Source: CAVWUA01 sp963758025
Lineage (GTDB): Bacteria; Planctomycetota; Planctomycetia; Isosphaerales; Isosphaeraceae
Length of the DNA stretch: 64,000 bases
Assembly: GCA_963758025.1 (NCBI GenBank)
Contig: CAVWUA010000012.1
Coordinates: 124,001 to 188,000 of the forward strand
Direction: 5' to 3'
The translations under genes were made by a program, and so were the position numbers. Under the pieces are notes generated by a model. That model saw nothing but the letters and a program-made list of their open reading frames with translations, was not told the origin of the DNA and did not search any database. Below are positions 20,886 through 29,537 of the stretch, in pieces (within the stretch, counting starts at the first letter, position 1; each line of letters opens with the position of its first letter).

Positions 20886-21084
20886 CATGGTCTCGCCGTG
20901 GGGGGGGACGCGGCGAGCGGGGGGAGCCATGCTTCCGTCGTCATCATGGTCTCGCCGTGGGGGGCAGGGCGAGTGGGGGGAGCCATGTCTTCATATCTCG
21001 GGTGCGGCGCTCCATCCCCTCACCCGACGTGAATTTCAATGATGGCCTCGTCGCGGGGGGGGACGCGACGAGAGGGGGGGCCAT
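20886..21084. repeat. Three tandem G-rich palindromic repeats
   Basis: Copies at 20886-20931, 20944-20986 and about 21039-21084 share the plan CATGG(T/C)CTCG(C/T)CG, a run of six to nine G, then a CGAG core, a second G run, and (A)GCCATG. The outer CATGG/CCATG and inner CTCGCCG/CGGCGAG segments pair, leaving G-runs in the loop region. The third copy carries paired changes (CTCGTCG with CGACGAG) that keep the pairing, which suggests that structure matters. Confidence 0.75.
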
Positions 21085-21143
21085 GTCTCCTCTTTATGGA
21101 TGAAAATCTTCCGGGAATGGTCCCTCGCCGGAAGACTGCTCCA

Positions 21144-21374
21144 TCACATCAACAGTTCCTCGTCCGATGTCTCCTCGTCTCCGTCGCGCGAATATTTCGG
21201 CATCAGGACGAATCGAGAGAACAACGGCTCATCGACCGGCTCCTCCAGATGCATCAACGCACGATGCTCCAGGTCGGCCAGCGCGATATCGCGGTCGAGG
21301 AACGGGTTCATGAGTTCCACGGTCTGTCGGGACGCGGGAAAACGGGTCAACCGGCTGGTCTGAAGGGTCGCCAT
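21144..21374 (-). CDS. Small hypothetical protein
   Basis: A 76-residue soluble acidic protein beginning MATLQTSRLTRFPASR, with a middle part ALADLEHRALMHLEEPVDEP and an acidic end DGDEETSDEELLM. The ATG at 21374 is preceded by AGGGAG at a good distance, which decides this start over longer upstream possibilities. No family was recognised. It is convergent with glpK and separated from it by palindromic repeats. Confidence 0.5.
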   Translation of the reverse strand: MATLQTSRLTRFPASRQTVELMNPFLDRDIALADLEHRALMHLEEPVDEPLFSRFVLMPKYSRDGDEETSDEELLM

Positions 21375-21610
21375 GGGCTGAGACTCCCTGCATTTCATGA
21401 ATGCGTGAAAATAGATTGCTGGAAATGTGCGAGTCGTGCATGGCTGGGCTCGGGGCAAGAGGAACGGACGGTGGCCGATCCCTCCTCCGGTGCCAGACAT
21501 CAGCACGGGACACGAGTTTCCTGGGCTGTTCGGCGGGGAAAAGGCGCAGGGAGCGCGCAGGCATGCTCGGCCCCGGAGCCTCGTCCGCGAACAGGACGAG
21601 AGTTGGGGTC

Positions 21611-22129
21611 TCAGCAGGTGAAGCGACAGAGTTGAGTTGGGAGCGCGACCGGGACGGACGCCAGGCGATCGAGCATCCAGGCGCGCTGGGAATGGGCGTT
21701 CAGGCCGGAGCGGCCGAGGGCCGGGCACGCGCGGCTGGCGTCCCGAGGAGCGTCCCGTTCCCGGGTGCGTCGGCTGGCCAGAACCTCTGGCCAGCTCAGC
21801 GATTCGGTCGGATCGTTCGACTCATCGCTGGACTCATCGGATTCCCCTTCCCGCGCGGGAATACCCCCGCTTTCCGCTCCAGAATTCCCCGGCTGGGGCA
21901 GGGTGGCGGACTGGGGGTGGACCCGCCCCGACAGGCGCTTCGACAGCGGCTGGACCATCTGCTGGGCCAGCGAGGCCAGGGCCCGATACTGCCGCTTGAG
22001 CTGACGTTGCGACTGGGGGAGGTGCGGAGAGGCCACCGCGCACGGGAAAACCAACCCCGCGATCGTCAGGACGATCATGAGGCGGCGGCTGAGCCAGCCG
22101 ATTCCAGTGCGGTGCCGATTCGACATCAA
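21611..22129 (-). CDS. Hypothetical exported protein
   Basis: A 172-residue protein with an N-terminal signal-like segment (RRLMIVLTIAGLVFPCAVAS), then a helical region QRQLKRQYRALASLAQQMVQ, a Ser/Glu/Asp-rich low-complexity stretch GESDESSDESNDPTES, and an Arg-rich end. No domain was recognised. The opposite strand has an open frame here too, but the signal peptide favours this strand. The exact end of the real protein is uncertain because the last third has shadow-like composition. Confidence 0.45.
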   Translation of the reverse strand: MMSNRHRTGIGWLSRRLMIVLTIAGLVFPCAVASPHLPQSQRQLKRQYRALASLAQQMVQPLSKRLSGRVHPQSATLPQPGNSGAESGGIPAREGESDESSDESNDPTESLSWPEVLASRRTRERDAPRDASRACPALGRSGLNAHSQRAWMLDRLASVPVALPTQLCRFTC

Positions 22130-22470
22130 GGGGACCTCAAAGCAAAAGACGGGAATTCATCCCTAATGATAGACATCGCGGCGTCGGTGGCAACCGCATT
22201 TCCGGAGACTTCATGGATTTTTCACCCGAACGGGTGTGTATGGAATAGGATCGGCCGAGGGCGGGTGACGGCTTCGGTCAAACACGTTGGAAACCGGAAT
22301 CCGGCGGCCGCGGATCGGCCCGAGGACGCCGCCGCCGCCGGGGGTTTGACGGGACATGGCGGCATGGGGTTTACTTTTGTAGGTCACGCGCGACGCGCGG
22401 TCGGGCCGGGACGATGCCTGGCCCTCGGCGCGGTTTCGCCTATTCGTATCTTCACCTGGAAAGGATTGGC
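22130..22470. other. Intergenic region between divergent genes
   Basis: About 340 bases between the hypothetical exported protein and the sugar dehydrogenase. No gene or strong hairpin was seen. The ribosome site AAAGGA lies just upstream of the plus-strand start at 22471. Confidence 0.4.
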
Positions 22471-23718
22471 ATGTCCCTGATGGTCACACCCCCCGCCCGC
22501 CGCGTCGGGCCTCTTGCCACGGCCGTCCTGATGCTGGCGGTCTCGATGGGCCTTCCGGCCCACGCCCAGACCTCCACCTTGCCGGCTCTGGCGACCGAGG
22601 TGGCCTTCCCCAACCTCCGGTTCAACCGCCCGGTCGTCCTGACCTATCCCGACGACGACAGCGGACTTCTGTTCGTCGTCGAGCAGCACGAGGCCGACAT
22701 CTACTCCTTCCCCAATCAGAAGGACGCCACCGACAAGCAACTCTTCCTCGATTTGCCCGACGCGATCAACAAGGGGAACGAGGAGGGGCTGCTCGGCCTG
22801 GCCTTCCACCCGAATTACAAGGAGAACGGCCAGTTCTTCGTCTATTACTCCGACAAGGGCGGCCCGACCGGCCGGCAGTCGGTCGTCTCGCGGTTCCACG
22901 TCTCGAAGGACGACCCGCGCAAGGCCGATCCGCAGAGCGAGGAGCGCATCTGGATTTCCGCCCCCGACAAGTGGGAGAACCACAACGGCGGCTGCATCAA
23001 GTTCGGCCCGGACGGTTTCCTCTACATCTCCCTGGGGGATGGCGGCGCGGCCAATGATCCGCTCTTGAGCGGCCAGGACCCGACCGACTGGTGGGCCTCG
23101 ATCCTGCGGATCGACGTCGATCACCCGGCCGACGGCAAGCCCTACGGCATTCCGGCCGACAACCCCGCGCGTCGCAGTCCGCAGTTTGCCCACTGGGCCC
23201 CCGAGGTGTACGCGATCGGCCTGCGTAACGTCTGGAAGTTCTCCTTCGATCGGGCCAACGGCGACCTCTGGGCAGGGGACGTCGGCCAGAACCTGTGGGA
23301 GGAGGTCGTCAAGATCGTCAACGGCGGCAACTACGGCTGGAGCGTCGTGGAGGCGTTCCACCCATTCAACCGCCGGGGCAAGGTGGATCGGGCCAGCCGG
23401 ATCTCCCCGCCGGTCGTCGAATACCCCCACGCGCCGAACGCCGAGCGCAAGGACGACGGCAAGAGCATCACCGGCGGCTATGTCTATCGCGGCCCATCCT
23501 TGCCGGACCTGACCGGAGTGTATGTCTATGCCGACTTCGACACCGGCCGCATCTGGGGCCTCCGCGAGCAGGACGGCCGCCTGCTGGTCAACGGCGAACT
23601 GGTTGACCTGAAGCAGAACCCCAAGCTGAACGTCTCCGCCTTCGGCGAGGACCGCCAGGCCGAGCTGTACATCGTCGCCTTCGACGGCCGGATCCACCGG
23701 CTTGTGCCGCGAAAGTGA
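22471..23718 (+). CDS. Secreted PQQ-dependent sugar dehydrogenase family protein
   Basis: A 415-residue protein with a signal peptide (ATAVLMLAVSMGLPAHAQ). It has a six-bladed propeller of the soluble glucose/aldose sugar dehydrogenase type: NEEGLLGLAFHPNYKENG, NHNGGCIKFGPDGFLYISLG, YAIGLRNVWKFSFD, WAGDVGQNLWEEV and ITGGYVYRG. The histidine in NHNGG and the YAIGLRNVW region are family hallmarks around the PQQ site. It would oxidise sugars outside the cytoplasm, if loaded with PQQ and calcium. Planctomycetes have many such proteins whose real substrates are unknown. The start is the ATG at 22471 with AAAGGA upstream. Confidence 0.88.
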   Translation: MSLMVTPPARRVGPLATAVLMLAVSMGLPAHAQTSTLPALATEVAFPNLRFNRPVVLTYPDDDSGLLFVVEQHEADIYSFPNQKDATDKQLFLDLPDAINKGNEEGLLGLAFHPNYKENGQFFVYYSDKGGPTGRQSVVSRFHVSKDDPRKADPQSEERIWISAPDKWENHNGGCIKFGPDGFLYISLGDGGAANDPLLSGQDPTDWWASILRIDVDHPADGKPYGIPADNPARRSPQFAHWAPEVYAIGLRNVWKFSFDRANGDLWAGDVGQNLWEEVVKIVNGGNYGWSVVEAFHPFNRRGKVDRASRISPPVVEYPHAPNAERKDDGKSITGGYVYRGPSLPDLTGVYVYADFDTGRIWGLREQDGRLLVNGELVDLKQNPKLNVSAFGEDRQAELYIVAFDGRIHRLVPRK

Positions 23719-23855
23719 CCGAGAGGGGCCGGATGCTCGCGACGGCGCGGATCGATTCCAAGGTCCGCGCCGTCGTAGAATGGCTATTGAGCAGGTGCGG
23801 CGCGGGGTTTCATTTCTCTGTTTCTCTCTTGGAACGTCTTACGCGGGAGGCCCTC

Positions 23856-24200
23856 ATGTCCACGTCCCTCTGGACCGAGGCCGATACGGCCCGGGCCATT
23901 CGGTTCTGGGAGGAATATCAGAAGACCCACGACGTCACCGGCCAACGCGGACAGGTGGTGGGGATTGACCCGGAGGGTGGACGCATCTGGTTCGGCGCGT
24001 CGGCCGTCGAGATCAAGCGTCAGATGGATGCGGAGGGGTTCGAGAAGCCGGTCTATTGCGTGCGGGTTGGCTCTGATTATTACCTCCGCAAGGGAGACCG
24101 GACTTGGTACAAGGTTCTGGTGGACTTCCCGTTCGATAACCAGATCGTCCGCTTTGTCGATCGGTCCGTCGTGCTGGAGCGTGTTGGCGGTTCTCCCTAA
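23856..24200 (+). CDS. Hypothetical protein, DUF5678-like
   Basis: A 114-residue protein starting at the ATG at 23856, six bases after GGGAGG. The core GQVVGIDPEGGRIWFGASA then a helix VEIKRQMDAEGFEKPVYCVR resembles DUF5678 proteins, which have a strand that reads a value followed by a helix and the phrase xxPVxxRV; this is a loose likeness only. The end is rich in aromatic and basic residues. It lies about 140 bases after the sugar dehydrogenase and converges on the ABC exporter operon. Confidence 0.5.
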   Translation: MSTSLWTEADTARAIRFWEEYQKTHDVTGQRGQVVGIDPEGGRIWFGASAVEIKRQMDAEGFEKPVYCVRVGSDYYLRKGDRTWYKVLVDFPFDNQIVRFVDRSVVLERVGGSP

Positions 24201-24216
24201 TCCATCCCGTCGCCGA

Positions 24217-25851
24217 TCATGCCGGCGTATCCCGGGCCACGTCGAACCGGTCGAAGGCCAGGGCGACCAGGGGGAGGAGCGCCGCGGCGAAGACGGCCAG
24301 GACGAGCCAGACCATGACGATCGCGGGGAGCCAGCTCTGGCCGGTCAGGTAGTAAACACCCGCGCCCAGGCCCGCTGCCAGACCGCCGACCACACCCAGG
24401 CAGATCATCTTGGCGAGCATCGTCAACATCACCCGGCCCATCGTCTGGAAGTCAAAGGCGTTGGTGCCGCCCGAAGTGCGGAACGGGAAGATGAGGAACC
24501 AGAGGTTGTCCAATCCGATCAACAGGATGTTGAACGGAATGGCGAGCGCGGCCACGGCGGAAAGCACGGGCCGCGTCGTCGGAATCCACGCCGCGACAAT
24601 CACCAGTGGAATCCATTGCAGAGCCGTGACGATCAGGACCGGCGCGACCAGTTGACCGGCCACCAGCGGGATCGAGCCGATCGGCAGGGCCTTCAGCTCG
24701 GGCAGTCGGTCGATGTCCCCCCGGAAGTCGAAGGTCAACATCGACGTCAGCACGAACGTCATGAACGGCACGAGGCCGGCGAGCATCCCAACCAGGATCT
24801 TTTCATTCTGGTTCTGGCGAGAGTTGACCAGGACGGGCACGATCATCGGGAAGAGGACGACCATGCCGAGCAACAGCCGCACGACGTCACGGCGGGCCGT
24901 GGTCAATTGCCGCCAGGCGATTGGCCCGACGCCGTGGAGCAGGGGGGGCATCGGCAGGCTACGTTTCTTGCGTCCCGAGGAACGCAGCAAGGCAACGCCC
25001 CCGCCCCGTCGCACCCGCTCGATCCGCTCGTACAGCTTCGCGCTGGCCGTCGCCGAAAGCTCCAGGTACTGGGCGTTCAGGGCAAACACCGCGACGACCA
25101 GGGCGGCGTCGATTAACAGGCCGATACCCCCCCAGCGGACCAGATCCGGCCAGATCCGCTCAGCCGTGAACGCCTGGAGGAACGGTCGGAACGGCGTCAG
25201 CGCCACCTGGAGGGCCGTCGCGTGCTCGACCCGCTTGAGAATCTCCAGAGGCGGCAGATTCTGAACGTCGCTCCCCAGCGGCAAGACGATTGCCGCGACC
25301 AGGATGACCAGTCCCGCCAGCACGAGGCGACGGCGGCGGTTGTACGCCAGCACTCCGACCGTCTCCGCCGCCAGGGCCGTCAGCATGGCGAACAATTGCA
25401 GGCCGCACAACGCCAGCGCCAGCCCGACCAGGGCCGACAGGAAGCTCGGCGCGTGCTGGCTCACGAAGATCGCGATCAGCGGCGCGGTCAGCAGGACCGT
25501 TCCCAACGTGGTGATGACCTTGTACGCGAGCAACTGCCGGCTCCGGAACGGCGCGGGGAACAGCAGGTTGATCTCGGCCGGACTGAACGCGATCGCTCGC
25601 TCGCCGGTGCCGCGGGTCAACAGCCCGAGCACGCAGTACGCCAGCAGAATCATCGGCCCGAAGCGCCGCACCATGTCGAGCTGCGCGGCGCCGGGGCGGG
25701 GCATGACCAGCATCGGCAGGAACGACGGCACGAAGACCGCCAGGCCGACCACCGCCAGCAAGATTCCCTTGACCGAGCGCAGGCCGCGCCCCATACGCCG
25801 GAGCCAGCCCTTGATCCGCAGTTTCGTCAGGAGCCAGAGTGCTCGGTCCAC
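24217..25851 (-). CDS. ABC exporter permease-like membrane protein
   Basis: A 544-residue polytopic protein with about a dozen hydrophobic helices in two groups, for example LLAVVGLAVFVPSFLPMLVM and VMLTMLAKMICLGVVGGLAA. It resembles the putative ABC exporter membrane family found next to an ATPase. The start is a GTG at 25851, one base after the stop codon of the ATPase gene, so the two are translationally coupled. It pairs with the upstream ATPase to form an exporter; the substrate is unknown. Confidence 0.78.
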   Translation of the reverse strand: MDRALWLLTKLRIKGWLRRMGRGLRSVKGILLAVVGLAVFVPSFLPMLVMPRPGAAQLDMVRRFGPMILLAYCVLGLLTRGTGERAIAFSPAEINLLFPAPFRSRQLLAYKVITTLGTVLLTAPLIAIFVSQHAPSFLSALVGLALALCGLQLFAMLTALAAETVGVLAYNRRRRLVLAGLVILVAAIVLPLGSDVQNLPPLEILKRVEHATALQVALTPFRPFLQAFTAERIWPDLVRWGGIGLLIDAALVVAVFALNAQYLELSATASAKLYERIERVRRGGGVALLRSSGRKKRSLPMPPLLHGVGPIAWRQLTTARRDVVRLLLGMVVLFPMIVPVLVNSRQNQNEKILVGMLAGLVPFMTFVLTSMLTFDFRGDIDRLPELKALPIGSIPLVAGQLVAPVLIVTALQWIPLVIVAAWIPTTRPVLSAVAALAIPFNILLIGLDNLWFLIFPFRTSGGTNAFDFQTMGRVMLTMLAKMICLGVVGGLAAGLGAGVYYLTGQSWLPAIVMVWLVLAVFAAALLPLVALAFDRFDVARDTPA

Positions 25852-25852
25852 G

Positions 25853-26623
25853 TCAACGCACCTCCGCGCCGGGGGCCGGCTCGCCCTCGGGCGTGGCGTC
25901 GGTAAGCCGGAAGAACATATCTTCGAGCGACTCCTGCCGCCCGGCCTCGTCGATCTCGCGACGCAGGGTGTCGAGCCGGTCCTTCAGCACCGCTCGGCCG
26001 CGGTTGACCATCAGGACCGACGTGCAGATGTCCTCGACAAGCGACAGCAGGTGCGAGCTGACCATGACCGCCGCGCCGGCGTCGGCCCGCTGGCGGATCG
26101 ACTGCTTCATCGCGCGAATTCCTCGCGGGTCCAGGCCGGTCAACGGCTCGTCGAGCAAGATCGCTTTCGGATCGTGCAGATAGCCGCAGGCGATCGCCAG
26201 CTTTTGCCGCATCCCCCGCGACAGCTCGGCCGCCAGGGTGTCGCGCTTCTCGATCAGGTCGAACCGGGTCAGCAAATCCTCCGCGCGGGCGGGCCACTGC
26301 TCGTCGAGCCGATAGGTGGCGGCGATGAACCGCAGGTGTTCCCAGACGCTCAGGGCGTCGAACAGCCGGGGGTCGTCCGGCACGTAGGCCAGGGCGGCCT
26401 TGGCGGCGACCGGCTCCGTGGCCAGGTCGTGCCCTTCGATGAACAGGCGGCCGCGCGTCGGGGTGAGGATGCCGGCCAGGGCTCGCAGGGTTGTGGTCTT
26501 CCCCGCGCCGTTGGGGCCGACCAGGCCGAGGATCTCCCCCGGCTCGACCGTGAAGCTTAAGCCCGCGACCGCGACGGTCTCGCCGTAGATCTTGTGGTAG
26601 TCCTCGACGACGATGATGGGCAC
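25853..26623 (-). CDS. ABC transporter ATP-binding protein
   Basis: A 256-residue nucleotide-binding subunit. Walker A is GPNGAGKTT, the Q-loop region follows, the signature is LSRGMRQK, Walker B is AILLDEPLTGLDP, and the switch histidine is in MVSSHLL. The order and spacing match ABC-2-type exporters. A GTG start at 26623 (VPIIVVEDYHKIYG) is preferred because GGGGAG lies just upstream and the domain begins at once; longer frames upstream add unrelated sequence. It drives the membrane partner encoded directly downstream. Confidence 0.9.
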   Translation of the reverse strand: MPIIVVEDYHKIYGETVAVAGLSFTVEPGEILGLVGPNGAGKTTTLRALAGILTPTRGRLFIEGHDLATEPVAAKAALAYVPDDPRLFDALSVWEHLRFIAATYRLDEQWPARAEDLLTRFDLIEKRDTLAAELSRGMRQKLAIACGYLHDPKAILLDEPLTGLDPRGIRAMKQSIRQRADAGAAVMVSSHLLSLVEDICTSVLMVNRGRAVLKDRLDTLRREIDEAGRQESLEDMFFRLTDATPEGEPAPGAEVR

Positions 26624-26878
26624 GAGCCGCTCTCCCCTCAGTTTCCCATGGGCCAACCGCGCGTCGGCCCCGTCTCCTTGGTCTCTTTTCAAACGGTCCC
26701 GGCGGCCCTAAACTGGATCACGACCGAGCCGCTGTCTTCCTTGTGGCCGAATGAACTCGCGTCCGTCACATCCCGACCGGCGCGATACCGATGATGGCGG
26801 CACCTCTCGGACGTTCGCAAGGGGGTAGCGACGCCGGGCGATCGACGAACCATCCGTCTCACGAAGGAACCCAGAACG

Positions 26879-27913
26879 ATGCGCACTATAGCTCGCGTCC
26901 TGACTCTTGGGGCCGCCGCGATCGTGACAGTCCTCGGCCTGTCGGCCGTGACCGCCCGCGGAGGACCCTGGAATTACCTACGAGGGGCAGGTCGGCCCCG
27001 GCGTCGGCAAGACCATCGTGCTGGTCGCCGCCGATGACGAATACCGCTCCGAGGAGTTGATTCCCGCCCTGGCCAAGATCCTCGCGTATCGTCACGGCTT
27101 CACCTGCAAGGTCCGCTTCGCGGTGGACCCGAACTCCGGCGAGATCAACCCGGCCCAGAAGGACAACATCCCGGGCCTGGAGGCACTCGACAGCGCCGAT
27201 TTGCTCGTCCTGTTCGCCCGGTTCCGCGAGCTGCCCGATGAACAGATGAAGCATATCATCGACTACGCCAACTCGGGCCGTCCGATCGTCGCCTTGAGGA
27301 CTTCGACGCACGCCTTCAACTATTCCGGGAATTCCCAGAGCCCCTACGCCAGGTACACGTGGACGAGCAGGGACCCCAAGGGGGGCTTCGGCCGGGAAGT
27401 TCTCGGCGAGACGTGGGTTGCCCACTACGGCGCGCACCAGAAGGAGAGCACGCGGGGCCTGCCGGCCGAGGGGCAGGAAGCGCATCCGATCCTCCGGGGC
27501 GTCACCGACATCTGGGGCCCCTCCGACGTGTACGCCATCACCGAACTATCCGGCGACAGCCAGCCGATCGTCATGGGACAGGTCCTCAAGGGGATGAACC
27601 CCGAGGACGAGCCGAACACCGACAAGGACCTCGTGCCGATCGCCTGGACGAAAACCTACACCGGCACCTCCGGCAAGCCGTCGCGCGTCTTCACCACGAC
27701 GATGGGCCACGGCGGCGACTTCACCAACGAAGGCGTCCGCCGCATGCTCGTCAACGCCTGTTACTGGTGCTCGGCATGGAGGACCAGATCCCCGACAAAA
27801 GCGACGTGCGGACCGTCGGTGCGTACGACCCCTCACCGATCGGCGTCGGCGGCCACAAGAAGGGCGTCAAACCGTCCGACCTCGCCGTGGATGAGTCCGA
27901 GACGCGGAAGTAA
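26879..27913 (+). CDS. Secreted ThuA-domain protein (two compensating frameshifts)
   Basis: About 345 residues. A signal peptide (VLTLGAAAIVTVLGLSAVTA) is followed by a ThuA/trehalose-utilisation-type glutamine-amidotransferase fold: KTIVLVAADDEYRSEELIP, LEALDSADLLVLFARFRELP, GRPIVALRTSTHAF and RVFTTTMGHGGDF. The frame changes near 26,963 and changes back near 27,770, after which the true end reads YWCLGMEDQIPDKSD to SETRK. Without repair the middle part runs artificially into the next gene. Planctomycetes have many ThuA proteins near sugar catabolism genes; the function is unproven. Confidence 0.8.
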
Positions 27914-27971
27914 AAGGCGGACAACCTCCGTCTCATCCACAGGCAGGACGAATTCCAAAAAAGGAGATTTC

Positions 27972-29537
27972 ATGGCGACGGCGGCGAGCGAACGGCGGGC
28001 GGTCTTGCTTCGCGATGATGATAACGTGGCGGTCGCCGCGAAACCGATCCCGAAGGGCACGGTTCTCGATTTCGGTGATCGACAGGTCGAGGTCCGTGAG
28101 CCGATCGCCCTGGGGCACAAGCTCGCCCTGAACGACATCGCCACGGGCGAGCCCGTGCGCAAGTACGGTCAGATCATCGGCTTCGCCTCGCAGCCGATCC
28201 CGGCCGGGTCGCACGTTCACGTGCAGAACGTCCGGGCCGACCTGTTCGAGCGGGATTACGCCTTCGCCAGCGAGCGGCCCCCGGCCCCGCCGCTCGTCAC
28301 CCCTCGCACGTTTCCAGGCTATTTGAGGCCCGACGGCCGGGTCGGCACTCGCAACTACATCGCCGTCATCAGCACGGTCAACTGCTCGGCCAGCACGTCC
28401 AAGTACATCGCCGAGCGGTTCCGAGGCGACGACTGGAAGCGCGACTTCCCCAACGTCGACGGCGTCTTCGCCATCACCCACAAGGGGGGGTGCGGCCTGC
28501 CGTTCGAGAGCCTCGATCACCGACAGTTGGAGCGGGTGCTGGCCGGGTTCGCCAACCATCCGAACGTCGCCGCGTATGTCGTCGTCGGCCTGGGGTGCGA
28601 GGTCAGCTACGCCTCACACCTGGTCGAGTCGCAGGACCTCGTCACGCTCGGCGGCGTGAAGCCTGAGGGCGGAGGCAAGCCCCGCCCCCGCGTCCTGAAC
28701 ATCCAGGAGCAGGGGGGGATCACCAGGACCGTCGAGGCGGCCGCGCAGGCGGTCCAGCAACTCTTGCCCGAGGCGAACGCGTGGCGTCGCACGGAGCAAC
28801 CGGCGTCGAAGATCCACCTCGCCCTGGAATGCGGCGGTTCCGACGGCAACTCGGGCGTGACGGCCAACCCGGCCCTGGGCGTCGCCGCGGATCTGGTCGT
28901 CGCGCACGGTGGCACGGCCGTTCTCGGTGAGACGACCGAGATCTACGGCGCCGAGCACCTGCTGACCCGCCGCGCCGTTAGCCGGGAGGTCGGTCAGAAG
29001 CTCGTCGATCGGATCAAGTGGTGGGAGTGGTACACCGGCGTCTTCGGCGCCGAGATCAACAACAACCCCTCGCCGGGCAACAAGGCGGGGGGCCTGACGA
29101 CGATCTACGAGAAATCACTCGGCGCCCTGGCGAAGGGAGGTTCCTCGCCGCTGGTCGATGTCGTCGGCTATGCCGAGCGGGTCGATACGCCGGGCCTGGT
29201 CTTCATGGACACCCCCGGCTACGACCCTCCCTGCACGACCGGCCTGGTGGCCGGCGGGGCGAACGTCCTGGTCTTCACGACCGGCCGGGGGAGCGTTCTG
29301 GGCCTGAAGCCGACCCCTTGCATCAAGGTCGCCACCAACACGCCGCTCTATGAACGGATGAGCGACGACATGGACCTGGACGCCGGCACGATCCTCGAAG
29401 GGGAGCCGGTCGAGTCGGTCGGCCGCCGCCTGTTCGACCTGATCCTGGACGTGGCCGGCGGCAAGCAGACCAAGAGCGAGACGATGGGCGTCGGCGAGGA
29501 GGAGTTCGCCCCCTGGCACGTCGGGCCGACCCTCTGA
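27972..29537 (+). CDS. uxaA: Altronate dehydratase family protein
   Basis: A 521-residue UxaA/GarD-type dehydratase combining the N-terminal SAF domain (AAKPIPKGTVLDFGDRQ, HKLALNDIATGEPVRKYGQ) and the catalytic C-terminal part (GYLRPDGRVGTRNYIAV, THKGGCGLPFES, LECGGSDGNSGVTANPALG). It would remove water from altronate to give 2-keto-3-deoxygluconate in hexuronate breakdown, using a metal ion. The start is the ATG at 27972 after AAGGAG. The stop codon overlaps the ATG of the next gene (TGATG). The pectin-related PL11 lyase at 40 kb would supply compatible substrates, but the link is inferred. Confidence 0.88.
   Translation: MATAASERRAVLLRDDDNVAVAAKPIPKGTVLDFGDRQVEVREPIALGHKLALNDIATGEPVRKYGQIIGFASQPIPAGSHVHVQNVRADLFERDYAFASERPPAPPLVTPRTFPGYLRPDGRVGTRNYIAVISTVNCSASTSKYIAERFRGDDWKRDFPNVDGVFAITHKGGCGLPFESLDHRQLERVLAGFANHPNVAAYVVVGLGCEVSYASHLVESQDLVTLGGVKPEGGGKPRPRVLNIQEQGGITRTVEAAAQAVQQLLPEANAWRRTEQPASKIHLALECGGSDGNSGVTANPALGVAADLVVAHGGTAVLGETTEIYGAEHLLTRRAVSREVGQKLVDRIKWWEWYTGVFGAEINNNPSPGNKAGGLTTIYEKSLGALAKGGSSPLVDVVGYAERVDTPGLVFMDTPGYDPPCTTGLVAGGANVLVFTTGRGSVLGLKPTPCIKVATNTPLYERMSDDMDLDAGTILEGEPVESVGRRLFDLILDVAGGKQTKSETMGVGEEEFAPWHVGPTL

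Larger units (their letters stand above)
20740..21143. other. Repeat-filled intergenic region
   Basis: About 400 bases between the converging glpK and a small hypothetical gene. No coding signal was seen. It holds one 14-bp hairpin and three copies of a G-rich palindromic repeat, each listed separately. Confidence 0.7.

Noticed and set aside
27018..29537. A single 839-residue reading frame fusing ThuA and UxaA
   Set aside because: It exists only because a missing base near 27,770 moves the end of ThuA into the frame of uxaA. The uxaA gene has its own AAGGAG and ATG at 27,961-27,972, and the ThuA end is clear in the other frame.
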